Below, one piece after another: positions 17,362-25,910 of a DNA stretch of 64,000 nucleotides. Each line of letters opens with the position of its first letter. Within the stretch, counting starts at the first letter, position 1. A program made the translations under genes and the position numbers. Below the pieces are notes generated by a model. It was not told where the DNA came from. It saw only the letters and a program-made list of their open reading frames with translations, and did not search any database. The DNA comes from CBDBCK01 sp965203345 (GTDB lineage: Bacteria; Chloroflexota; Dehalococcoidia; Lucifugimonadales; Lucifugimonadaceae), in NCBI GenBank assembly GCA_965203345.1, contig CBDBCK010000028.1, positions 124,001 to 188,000 on the forward strand, given 5' to 3'.

Positions 17362-18378
17362 ATGGATAATACGGCCGGTTCAATAGTCGTATACACGGAC
17401 GGAGCCGCTTCGGGCAACCCCGGGCCAGGCGGTTACGGTGCTGTTCTAAAGAGTAAGGGACACAAAAGGGAGCTGTCCGGTGGATTCGCAAAGACTACAA
17501 ACAACCGGATGGAGTTAATGGCGGTTATAGTAGCTCTCGAGAAGATAAAGCCGCAACAACGGGTGATTGTGAGATCAGACTCCAAATACGTAGTGGACGC
17601 GTTCGCTAAAGGTTGGCTGGATAGATGGCGCAACAACGGATGGCGCAAGCGCCGTTCTTCCAGAGCTAACGACGAGCTTGCAAACGCCGATCTGTGGATG
17701 CGCCTGGACGCAGCAGCAAAAAATCACGAGCGCGTGGAATTTGAGTGGGTCAAGGGACACGCGGGTGATCCAGACAACGAGCGGTGCGATTTTCTGGCGA
17801 CCGAGGCTATTAAATCAGGGAACCTGCCGGTAGATGAAGGGTATGAGCTGAACGTAACTATGGACTTGCCTGAAGGAGAGAACAAGCAAAATAAAGCAGA
17901 GAATACAGAACTTACTCATCTAGACAATAAAGGCAACGCGTCTATGGTCAACGTATCTGGCAAGGAAATGACCGAACGTACAGCCACCGCAGTCGGTAAA
18001 GTCGTTATGGAACAGCGTACGCTTGACCTCATATATTCGGGTAATATGCCCAAAGGGGACGTCCTTGCCTCCGCGAGGATAGCGGGGATAATGGCCGCAA
18101 AACATACGGCGGATATTATCCCACTGTGCCACCAAATCCCATTGAGCAGCCTCAAGGTAGACATAAAGAAAGCAGATACAGGCGAAGGGATAGAGATAGT
18201 TGCTACGGCACACACTATCTGGCAGACAGGGGTTGAGATGGAGGCTTTGGTTGCCGTATCGGCCGCCGCTCTCACCATATACGACATGTGCAAAGCAGTG
18301 GAACGAGGAATGTATATAACAGACGTACACCTCCTTGAAAAGAAGGGAGGTAAGAGTGGAGAATACCTATCAGAATAA
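17362..18378 (+). CDS. rnhA-moaC: Fused RNase HI - cyclic pyranopterin monophosphate synthase (MoaC)
   Basis: One open frame of 338 residues encodes two enzymes. Residues 1-150 are RNase HI: YTDGAASGNPGPGG, NRMELMAV, VRSDSKYV and HAGDPDNERCDFLA supply all four acidic catalytic residues. After a Glu/Lys/Asn-rich linker (about 165-185) comes complete MoaC: LTHLDNKGNASMVNVSGK, IPLCHQIPLSSL and VEMEALVAVSAA with YDMCKA. The MoaC half completes the MoaA reaction; RNase HI removes RNA from RNA-DNA hybrids. Start ATG has GGAGG 8 nt upstream. An ATG in the linker, preceded by no strong site, could also give free MoaC. Confidence 0.9.
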   Translation: MDNTAGSIVVYTDGAASGNPGPGGYGAVLKSKGHKRELSGGFAKTTNNRMELMAVIVALEKIKPQQRVIVRSDSKYVVDAFAKGWLDRWRNNGWRKRRSSRANDELANADLWMRLDAAAKNHERVEFEWVKGHAGDPDNERCDFLATEAIKSGNLPVDEGYELNVTMDLPEGENKQNKAENTELTHLDNKGNASMVNVSGKEMTERTATAVGKVVMEQRTLDLIYSGNMPKGDVLASARIAGIMAAKHTADIIPLCHQIPLSSLKVDIKKADTGEGIEIVATAHTIWQTGVEMEALVAVSAAALTIYDMCKAVERGMYITDVHLLEKKGGKSGEYLSE

Positions 18379-18502
18379 CGGCCTGCAAGATAAAAGAGGA
18401 GTGTCCGTATGATAGAGACGTCTCCCTCCATTCTGAATGAATTTCTCTGGATATAACAGCGCTTTATTTTATAGGATAAGAAGGTAAAAGATAAGCCTGT
18501 AA

Positions 18503-18578
18503 GGCAACGTAGCTCAGTGGTAAGAGCGGGCGTTTCATAAGCGCTAGGTCGCAGGTTCGATCCCTGTCGTTGCCACCA
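18503..18578 (+). tRNA. tRNA-Met (anticodon CAU)
   Basis: Cloverleaf with acceptor GGCAACG/CGTTGCC, anticodon loop TTCATAA and encoded CCA. The G1-C72 pair and lack of a run of three G-C pairs in the anticodon stem argue against initiator. It may be elongator Met or the Ile2 form that lysidine converts; sequence alone does not settle this. Confidence 0.93.
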
Positions 18579-18619
18579 CTGCATAATGGCTTTATAATCG
18601 GGGTATCGGGTGTTGACCG

Positions 18620-18696
18620 GGGCGATTAGCTCAGCCGGTTAGAGTGCTTGCTTCACATGCAAGAGGTCGCAGGTTCGAGTCCTGCATCGCCCACCA
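18620..18696 (+). tRNA. tRNA-Val (anticodon CAC)
   Basis: Acceptor GGGCGAT/ATCGCCC, anticodon stem CTTGC/GCAAG with loop TTCACAT, encoded CCA. Very similar in body to the tRNA-Val at 18914, so the two probably arose by duplication. Confidence 0.94.
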
Positions 18697-18709
18697 TCCG
18701 AAACCTTGT

Positions 18710-18795
18710 GCCGAGGTGGCGAAATGGTAGACGCGCTACGTTCAGGGCGTAGTGTCCTCACGGGCGTGTGAGTTCGAATCTCACCCTCGGCACCA
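18710..18795 (+). tRNA. tRNA-Leu (anticodon CAG)
   Basis: Type II tRNA with a long variable arm, acceptor GCCGAGG/CCTCGGC, anticodon stem CTACG/CGTAG with loop TTCAGGG, encoded CCA. Confidence 0.95.
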
Positions 18796-18800
18796 TATAC

Positions 18801-18877
18801 GCGCTTGTAGCTCAGCTGGATAGAGCGCAGCCCTGCGAAGGCTGAGGCCGCGAGTTCGAATCTCGCCAAGCGCGCCA
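18801..18877 (+). tRNA. tRNA-Arg (anticodon GCG)
   Basis: Acceptor GCGCTTG/CAAGCGC, anticodon stem CAGCC/GGCTG, loop CTGCGAA, discriminator G as expected for Arg, encoded CCA. The wobble base is G, where most bacteria have A edited to inosine (ACG). Confidence 0.93.
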
Positions 18878-18913
18878 TAGTAATTACACGTCCTTACATA
18901 GAGAAAGGATAAA

Positions 18914-18990
18914 GGGCGATTAGCTCAGCTGGTTAGAGCGCCTGCTTTACACGCAGGAGGTCGCAGGTTCGAGTCCTGCATTGCCCACCA
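18914..18990 (+). tRNA. tRNA-Val (anticodon UAC)
   Basis: Acceptor GGGCGAT/ATTGCCC, anticodon stem CCTGC/GCAGG, loop TTTACAC, encoded CCA. Last of a five-tRNA cluster. Confidence 0.94.
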
Positions 18991-19024
18991 GAATCTGACT
19001 TGCAGGCATCTGGCAGACTGATGA

Positions 19025-19067
19025 GCAGGTAGCCTTGCGGACTGCCTGCGGTGGTGTGGATTTTTTT
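19025..19067 (+). terminator. Possible terminator after the tRNA cluster
   Basis: A stem GCAGGTAGCC / GGACTGCCTGC (one bulge, one G-T pair) is followed 11 nt later by seven T. The distance between stem and T-run is larger than in a canonical intrinsic terminator, so this is tentative. Confidence 0.35.
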
Positions 19068-19220
19068 CTCTTTGATTTTCATATTTATTGTTACTTTAAG
19101 CCAGAACAAACCCGATAACTTTGCACCACGTATTCAACGGTCTAGTTTTCTCAAATTCAAATATTCGGCGTCAACCAAAAACGAATATACTTAACTCAAC
19201 GCAACACAGGAGCAACCTTA

Positions 19221-19856
19221 ATGACAAAACTTTCCTTTGACGTTTTTGACACTGCGCTTGGCTGGGTAGCAGTTGTAGCCTCCCTGAAAGGCGTAAGGCG
19301 CATGACCCTGCCGGAGCCTTCATACGAGACGGCTTTTGAGCATGCACAACCTGACATACTTGAAGCTTCGTACGATCCAGACGCTGTATCTAGCGCTCGT
19401 TCGGCCGTAGTCCGATACTGCGCAGGGGAACCTGAAGATCTGACCACCGTCGCTTTAGACATTGGCATCCGAGCGCCGTTCTTCCACAAAGCGTGGGACG
19501 CCTGCCGCTCAATCCCGCGCGGTGAGGTGCGCAGCTATCAATGGCTTGCCGGGAAGGCGGGCAATCCTATGGCAGCCAGAGCCGCTGGACAGGCTATGGC
19601 GCGGAACCGTGCAGCTTTGCTTATACCTTGCCATCGCGTTGTAGGTGCGACTGGCAGCCTTCAGGGTTTCGGCGGGAGTTTAGGTATAGGGATGAAAGAA
19701 CGACTACTGAAGATGGAGGATAACCAGAGTAGCTGCACAACGCCCAGGCAAGACGGCGAGCTCGCCAAAAGGCAGTCTACACTCTTACACGCCAGGGGAG
19801 ACCACAAGGAAGGTTACGCTCACGCTACGCCGATGGGCGCCTTCATGCCCCAATAA
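19221..19856 (+). CDS. ogt: Methylated-DNA-[protein]-cysteine S-methyltransferase
   Basis: Suicide repair protein that removes O6-alkyl groups from guanine onto its own Cys. The 211-residue protein has the helix-turn-helix region IPRGEVRSYQWLAGKAGNP and the active site LIPCHRVVGATGSLQGFGGS near residues 137-155, with a short N-terminal domain. Start ATG has AGGAG 9 nt upstream. The C-terminal 40 residues after KERLLKMED are not part of the usual fold and look unstructured. It converges with the duplicated unknown gene. Confidence 0.94.
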   Translation: MTKLSFDVFDTALGWVAVVASLKGVRRMTLPEPSYETAFEHAQPDILEASYDPDAVSSARSAVVRYCAGEPEDLTTVALDIGIRAPFFHKAWDACRSIPRGEVRSYQWLAGKAGNPMAARAAGQAMARNRAALLIPCHRVVGATGSLQGFGGSLGIGMKERLLKMEDNQSSCTTPRQDGELAKRQSTLLHARGDHKEGYAHATPMGAFMPQ

Positions 19857-19884
19857 GGTTGCAGTCTTTCAGCTTACCGCACCC

Positions 19885-22572
19885 CTATTTTTCTTTAAGA
19901 GTAACTTTGTACGTTACTGGATCTACGTTTACTTTTTCTACAGTGTTAGCAACTTGTTTCCATGGACCTCTGAAGACGTTGCGCATTGGCGCTTCGTGTG
20001 CAGCAGTCCATCCCAACGTTTCTGCTTCAGGATAATATTTTGTTAGGTTCTTGTCTTCAAAGAACCTATAAGTTTCTGTAGGGTTTTCTACTGCATGTTG
20101 TAGGAACGCATCCACTATGCCGGGAAATTGCTTTAACAGTTCAGGTCGGTCTTCAGGCAGTTGAGAGAATCCTTCGTCAAACACACCTACTTTGAGCATA
20201 ACGTTCTTTGTCAGATGCGTGCCACGCCCATAGATCGAATTTTCACCACCACTTAATTTGTAGAGATGAAGGTCTTCATACGCTTCTTCATTCGCAAAAG
20301 GAAACATGGGACGAGGCGCAGTTGCTGAATTAGGATAAGCTGGGTGATGAAATGGTGTTTGTGGATTGAACTTCACGTCTGACGAATCAAATGGAGGCAA
20401 CTCCACGCCAAGAGGTATAGCGCTTGGCTCTCCTGTTGTAATGCAATGCCCATCTTCAGTAGTTCTGTAAACAGTTTGATTTCCTACAACTCCTTGTCGA
20501 TAAGGTGCAATGTTGGGCGCAAGACAGAGGATGCCCCATGCTTCAGGGTCGTACTGCGTCTCTGATGCTTTTCTTGCTTCAGTGTTAAGTGCACCTCGCC
20601 ATAGGCTACCTCCTGCCATCAGTAATACATCTTCTGGTTTTATGGTAACGTCTCTTCCTGGAAAAATCCAGTCATCATGTCCAGCTACTCTGTATCTTTC
20701 GATTTTTAGATCACCAAAGCTACGAAAAGCACCTCCGCCTCTGCCAATATCTAGGGTATACTCGTTAAGGAGGCTATCTTTTTGCATCACTGAACCACGA
20801 GAGAGAGTGAGGGTGAAACCATGATTACCAATAAAGCCACGCGTACGAACATCAAACTGACTAGTAATATGGCGATGTTTCATCGCATCATCTATCATGT
20901 TTACTGACAATGAAGCGGGGTTAAATATTTTAGGAGTGAACGGAGCCTTTATTCGTTCAAACGAGTAGCGTACATTTGTCGGCAGTTCATTCAAGCGTCC
21001 ATGCGCTAGGTCGTCCAGCACTATGGCGTTGCTGGTTGGTACTACATCCAGTTGTTCCAGTACTTTCCAACGCTCGCCTCCCAACTCCCAATACTTCTCA
21101 CGATTACTATGAGCTAAGGCATTCTGGCTTTCTGCTACTTGCTGATCGTCTGTGAAGACAGGCCAGAGTGAGAAGCGGAAGTCCAGTGATGTGGTGCTGC
21201 TGAAAGGAGCTCTTGGCGTGTCTGAATCGTTGAGGTTTTCTAGTCCTGACACTTTTACCCAATCTGGATGTTCGCTGAGTGCAGTATCGGGGAGGGCGAA
21301 GAAGCCGAGTGCGTCTGCTCGGGCGAGCAGTACGGTTCTTGCTGCCTGGTCATTCTCCAATAGTTCTCTTCTTTCTTCACGTTGTTCGTCATCTGTTGCT
21401 AAATAATTCTGCACAATAAGAATGTCATGTACGCTGTTGAATCGTGTGGGGTCAGAGAATGGAAGCGCAAGGTTGTTTTCTGCAATGCTCCATCCTTGTT
21501 CGGTGTTGTTACGGCGGTGTTCTCTGTACATGTCCATGGTCCAGAGTAGGTCGTCCAGTGTTGGGTTTGCTCCTGCACGAGAATCAAGTAGGGTTTCGGT
21601 GGCAATGAGTGTTCGTTTGAGTTCTTCTGTTGCTTCATTTGGCGTGTAAGAGAAACCGTGTTGTTGGGCTTCATTTACTGCAAGGGCGACCTGTTCTTGT
21701 AAAAGTTTTATGAAGTTTTGATGGGGTGTTATTGCTTCTTCAACAGTGTCGCCTGTTGTTTGGAAGAGGAGGAGTTTGTAGGTTCTGCCAAGTAGCAGTG
21801 CTCTTCTCGCCAGTACTGCTGCTTGTGCATCATCGTCGAGTTGTTCTGTTGCCCACTGTTCGAAAGTGTCGTTGATAGTTCTGTGGGCTTTTTGGCTTGC
21901 TGTTCGTATTCTTTCTCTTTTTTCAGGTGTAGTTTCTGCTTGCACTTGTATGGTGTTGAGAAGAGTATCTGGTGATGGGGTTTCGTTTTCTTGAAGGATG
22001 TGTAGATTGTAGTCGTTTGCTGGTAAGTGTAAGCTGCCTGCTGTTGTTGGTGTGGGTAGTGGGGTGACGGTTTGGGTTTTGTCTGTTGTTTGGAGTATGA
22101 CTTTGAGGTTGTGGTCGGTGATAAGCTTGAAGAATTTTTGGCTGACAATAAAACCAATTTCTCGTGTTTCTTCGGCTGCGTTGTATGTTTTTGGTGTGAT
22201 GGTAAGTGCAGTAGCGCCGTTTTGGGTAATCAAATCGTCGATGAGAGCGTCTATAGTGGGGGTTGGTTCTGGTGTGGGCGTGTGGGTTGGTGTTGGTTCT
22301 AATGCTGGAGGAGGCGTAGCTGTTCTTTCTGATGTGAGGGTGGCTGACGTGGCGCAGGCTGTGATGGTGATGAGTGCTGCTACCAGTACTGCCAGGCTTG
22401 CTCCGAATTTGCCTGTGCTTCGTAGTATTGCGAGGCGTCCTGTTTTTTCTGGCGCGTCGTCTTCCTGTTCTGTCGCTGCAGGTATTGCTCGTTGGGAGTA
22501 ATTGGGGAAGAGCGCGTCGAATCTTTGACCGGTGAGTTGTTTAATCCCGTCCCCCAGAAATCCAGTTCGCAT
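19885..22572 (-). CDS. Large membrane-anchored protein of unknown function (intact copy)
   Basis: I do not recognise this 895-residue protein. Visible parts: about 50 cytoplasmic residues, one hydrophobic segment (GASLAVLVAALITITAC, about 57-73) whose end ITAC could be a lipobox or simply a membrane anchor, a Pro/Thr linker (TPPPALEPTPTHTPTPEP), then a long probably extracytoplasmic region. It contains conserved-looking stretches GRDVTIKPEDVLLMAGGSLWRG and FDEGFSQLPEDRPELLKQFPG and no known catalytic motif that I can name. I chose the ATG at 22572 (GAGG 8 nt upstream) over a TTG at 22632. The neighbour upstream is a second, broken copy. Confidence 0.75.
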   Translation of the reverse strand: MRTGFLGDGIKQLTGQRFDALFPNYSQRAIPAATEQEDDAPEKTGRLAILRSTGKFGASLAVLVAALITITACATSATLTSERTATPPPALEPTPTHTPTPEPTPTIDALIDDLITQNGATALTITPKTYNAAEETREIGFIVSQKFFKLITDHNLKVILQTTDKTQTVTPLPTPTTAGSLHLPANDYNLHILQENETPSPDTLLNTIQVQAETTPEKRERIRTASQKAHRTINDTFEQWATEQLDDDAQAAVLARRALLLGRTYKLLLFQTTGDTVEEAITPHQNFIKLLQEQVALAVNEAQQHGFSYTPNEATEELKRTLIATETLLDSRAGANPTLDDLLWTMDMYREHRRNNTEQGWSIAENNLALPFSDPTRFNSVHDILIVQNYLATDDEQREERRELLENDQAARTVLLARADALGFFALPDTALSEHPDWVKVSGLENLNDSDTPRAPFSSTTSLDFRFSLWPVFTDDQQVAESQNALAHSNREKYWELGGERWKVLEQLDVVPTSNAIVLDDLAHGRLNELPTNVRYSFERIKAPFTPKIFNPASLSVNMIDDAMKHRHITSQFDVRTRGFIGNHGFTLTLSRGSVMQKDSLLNEYTLDIGRGGGAFRSFGDLKIERYRVAGHDDWIFPGRDVTIKPEDVLLMAGGSLWRGALNTEARKASETQYDPEAWGILCLAPNIAPYRQGVVGNQTVYRTTEDGHCITTGEPSAIPLGVELPPFDSSDVKFNPQTPFHHPAYPNSATAPRPMFPFANEEAYEDLHLYKLSGGENSIYGRGTHLTKNVMLKVGVFDEGFSQLPEDRPELLKQFPGIVDAFLQHAVENPTETYRFFEDKNLTKYYPEAETLGWTAAHEAPMRNVFRGPWKQVANTVEKVNVDPVTYKVTLKEK

Positions 22573-22660
22573 GTACCGCGCCTCGCTCAAATTCCTCTTA
22601 TGTAATGGAGGATAGTCATAGTAGCTACACAATGCCCCAATACAATGAAATCATAGCCTC

Positions 22661-22820
22661 TCAGCTTAACCACTCGTTAGAGGGCAGTTCACCTATAGAT
22701 GAAATTATGTTGCGAGCAGTGTCGGCAAAACCTTCGGGCACAAGCACTCTTACTCCTCCGACAGACACCCCCATGAACCCTGCCGAGTCGCCGGGGTGTA
22801 TTCTGGCTGGTATGCCGTTT
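22661..22820 (-). pseudogene. 3' fragment of the DUF2007 gene left by the duplication
   Basis: Reads NGIPARIHPGDSAGFMGVSV through GELPSNEWLS, matching the last 52 or so residues of the intact gene at 25608-25910, but lacks the N-terminal half and any start. It marks the right edge of duplication copy 1. Confidence 0.9.
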
Positions 22821-22830
22821 GTACTATGTT

Positions 22831-25768
22831 CCTATTTTTCTTTAAGAGTAACTTTGTACGTTGCTGGATCTACGTTTACTTTTTCTACCGTGTTAGCAAC
22901 TTGTTTCCATGGCCCTCTGAAGACGTTGCGCATTGGCGCTTCGTGTGCAGCAGTCCATCCCAACTTTTCTGCTTCAGGATAATACTTTGTTAGGTTCGTG
23001 TCTTCAAAGAACCTATAAGTTTCTGTAGGATTCTCCACTGCATGCTGCAGGAACGCATCTACTATGCCGGGAAATTGCTTCAACAGTTCAGGTCGGTCTT
23101 CGGGTAGTTGAGAGAATCCTTCGTCAAACACACCTACTTCGAGCATAACATTTTTTGTCAAATGCGTCCCACTTCCGTAGACGGAGTGTTCACCACCACT
23201 TAATTTGTAAAGATGAATGTCTTCATACGCTTCGTCATTCACAAAAGGAAACATAGGACGAGGAGCGGTTGCTGAATTAGGATAGGCTGGATAATGATGT
23301 GGTGCTTGTGAATTGAACTGTACATCTGGCGAATCAAATGCAGGCAACTCCACACCAAGAGGTATAGGGTCTGGCTCTCCTGATGTAACACAATGACCAT
23401 CTTCAGCATTTCTGTAAACAGCAAGATTTCTTAAAACTTCTTGTCGATAAGGGGCCGTGTTTGGTGCGAGGCAGAGGATGCCCCAGTTTTCAGGGCCGTA
23501 ATTCGCTTCTGATGCTTTTCTTGCTTCAATGTCAAGTGCACCTCGCCATAGGCTACCTCCTGTCATCAGTAACACGTCCTCTGGTTTTATGGTAACATCT
23601 CTTCCTGGAAAAATCCAGTCATCATGACCAGCCACTCTGTATCTTTCGACTTTTAGTTTACCAAATGCACGAAAAGCATATGTCCGCTACTGCCAACATC
23701 TACTGTATAATTATGAATGAGTTCATTTTTTCGCATATTTGAACCATAGGTGAGATGAAGGACGATACCATGATTGCCGATAAAACCACGAGTACGAATA
23801 TCAAACTGACTAGTAATCTGGCGATGTTTCATCGCATCATCTATTATGTTTACTGATAAGGAAGCAGGGTTAAATATTTCAAGAGCAAAAGGATTTCTCA
23901 CTTGTTCAAAGGAATAGCGTACATTTGTCGGCAGTTCATTCAGGCGTCCATGCGCAGGTCATCCAGTACTATGGCGTTGCTGGTTGGCACTATATCTAGT
24001 TGTTCCAGCACTTTCCAACGTTCACCCAACTCATGATACTTCTCACGATTACTATGAGCTAATGCATTCTGGCTTTCTGCTACTTTTGCTGATCGTCTGT
24101 GAAGACAGGCCAGAGCGAGAAGTGGAAGTCTACCGATGCTGTGCTGCTGAAAGGAGTACTTGGTGTGAGGGTCATGATTGAGGCTTTCTAGTCCTGATGC
24201 TTGCACCCAGTCTGGGCGTTCGTCAAGCGCGGTGTCTGGGAGGGCGAAGAAGCCGAGTGCGTCTGCTCGGGCGAGCAGTACGGTTCTGGCCGCCGGGTCA
24301 TTCTCCAATAGTTCTCTTCTTTCTTCACGTTGTTCGTCATCTGTTGCTAAATAATTTTGCACAATAAGAATGTCATGTACGCTGTTGAATCGTGTGGGGT
24401 CAGAGAATGGAAGCGCAAGGTTGTTTTCTGTAATGCTCCATCCTTGTTCGGTGTTGTTACTGCGGTGTTCTCTGTACATGTCCATGGTCCAGAGTAGGTC
24501 GTCCAGTGTTGGGTTTGCTCCTGCGCGAGAATCAAGTAGGGTTTCGGTGGCAATGAGTGTTCGTTTGAATTCTTCTGTTGCTTCATTTGGCGTGTAAGAG
24601 AAGCCATGTTGTTGGGCTTCATTTACTGCAAGGGTGACCTGTTCTTGTAAAAGTTTTATGAAGTTTTGATGGGGTGTTACTGCTTCTTCAACAGTGTCGC
24701 CTGATCTTTGCAAGAGGTTGTAGTTTCCGGGAAACGTCAAATTCCATGCTTCTTCGCCAGTACTTCTGCTTGTGCATCGTCGTCGAGTTGTTCTGTTGCC
24801 CATTGTTTGAAAGTATCGTTGATGGTTCTGTGGGCTTCCAGGCTTTCTCTTCGTATTCTTGCTGTTTTTTCAGGTGTAGTTTCTGCTTGCACTTGTATGG
24901 TGTTGAGAAGAGTATCTGGTGATGGGGTTTCGTTTTCTTGAAGGATGTGTAGATTGTAGTCGTTTGCTGGTAAGTGTAAGCTGCCTGCTGTTGTTGGGGT
25001 GGGTAGTGGGGTGACGGTTTGGGTTTTGTCTGTTGTTTGGAGTATGACTGTGAGGTTGTGGTCGGTGATAAGCTTGAAGAATTTTTGGCTGACAATAAAA
25101 CCAATTTCTCGTGTTTCTTCGGCTGCGTTGTATGTTTTTGGTGTGATGGTAAGTGCAGTAGCGCCGTTTTGGGTAATCAAATCGTCGATGAGAGCGTCTA
25201 TAGTGGGGGTTGGTTCTGGTGTGGGCGTGTTGGGTGGTGTTGGTTCTAATGCTGGTGGAGGCGTAGCTGTTCCTTCTGGTGTGAGGGTGGCTGACGTGGC
25301 GCAGGCTGTGATGGTGATGAGTGCTGCTCCCAGTACTGCCAGGCTTACTCCTAATTTACCTGTGCTTAGTAGTATTGAGAGGCGTCCTGCTTTTTCTGGC
25401 GCGTCGTCTTCCTGTTCTGTCGCTGCAGGTATTGCTCGTTGGGAGTAGTCGGGGAAGAGCGCGTCGGATCTTTGACCGGTGAGTTGTTTAATCCTGTCTC
25501 CCAGAAATCCAGTTCGCATGTACCCCGACTCGCTCAAATTCCTCTTGTGTAATGGAGGATAATCATAGTAGCTACACAATGCCCCAATACAATGAAATCA
25601 TAGTCTTTCAGCTTAACCACTCGTTAGAGGGCAGTTCACCTATAGATGAAATTATGTTGCGAGCAGTGTCGGCAAAACCCTCGGGCACAAGCACTCTTAC
25701 TCCTCCGACAGACACCCCCATGAACCCTGCCGAGTCGCCGGGGTGTATTCTGGCTGGTATGCCGTTTG
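22831..25768. repeat. Tandem duplication, copy 2
   Basis: Counterpart of 19884-22821. Its right end runs into the remainder of the intact DUF2007 gene, so copy 2 sits at the ancestral junction and copy 1 at the new one. Local insertions and deletions inside copy 2 cancel out in total length. Confidence 0.92.
22832..25519 (-). pseudogene. Frameshifted second copy of the large unknown membrane-anchored protein
   Basis: Same gene as at 19885-22572 but broken. Its N-terminal 260 codons are open (25519 to about 24740). A scrambled stretch near 24700-24760 replaces the sequence after the ALL-type helix. The frame then resumes 24803-23940, 23901-23653 and 23635-22832. At least three frameshifts can be placed by comparing copies: one base missing near 23950, two T inserted near 24085, and indels near 23670. 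The protein-level identity outside these points stays high, so inactivation looks recent. Programmed frameshifting is unlikely because the intact copy needs none. Confidence 0.85.
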
Positions 25769-25910
25769 AACGCAGGAGGCCCACCCACATCTCGGCAACC
25801 ACCTGATCAGGCGCGGTACACACCGCGGCCCACTTAACCTTTGTTACCCGCGCCGTATCCTCCCCGAAGAGCTTTCGGAGAGCGTTGAATCTAAACAATC
25901 TCCTCCACAC
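25608..25910 (-). CDS. DUF2007 domain protein (putative signal-transducing protein)
   Basis: A 100-residue protein with the DUF2007 fold: WAAVCTAPDQVVAEMWVGLL near residue 28, then SNGIPARI and GGVRVLVPEGFADTARNII. DUF2007 is a small ferredoxin-like domain also called putative signal-transducing protein; its role is unknown. Its start lies 20 nt inside the end of dnaE, so the two genes are probably translated together. The 3' half has been copied to 22661-22820 by the tandem duplication that begins in this gene. Confidence 0.85.
   Translation of the reverse strand: MWRRLFRFNALRKLFGEDTARVTKVKWAAVCTAPDQVVAEMWVGLLRSNGIPARIHPGDSAGFMGVSVGGVRVLVPEGFADTARNIISSIGELPSNEWLS

Larger units (their letters stand above)
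19884..22821. repeat. Tandem duplication, copy 1 (2,938 bp)
   Basis: This segment and 22831-25768 align with a constant offset of 2,947 at both ends. Unit limits: identity begins at CCTATTTTTC and ends at TATGCCGTTTG. Nine nt (22822-22830) separate the copies. The unit carries the unknown membrane-anchored protein and the 3' half of the DUF2007 gene. Copies have drifted, mostly by base changes. Confidence 0.92.

Noticed and set aside
17916..18584. 222-codon minus-strand frame
   Set aside because: Antisense to moaC and tRNA-Met; the QRQGSNLRPSAYE start is tRNA-derived.
18639..18878. 79-codon minus-strand frame across the tRNA cluster
   Set aside because: It is antisense to three tRNA genes; the RIRTHTPVRTL-type sequence is a well-known artefact of reading tRNAs backwards.
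22052..22501. 149-codon plus-strand frame, repeated at 24999-25448
   Set aside because: Shadow of the Pro/Thr-rich part of the duplicated gene; repeats only because the DNA is duplicated.
22832..25519. Programmed frameshifting in the second copy of the unknown protein
   Set aside because: Several unrelated indels and a scrambled stretch, while the sister copy is a single open frame; decay is simpler.
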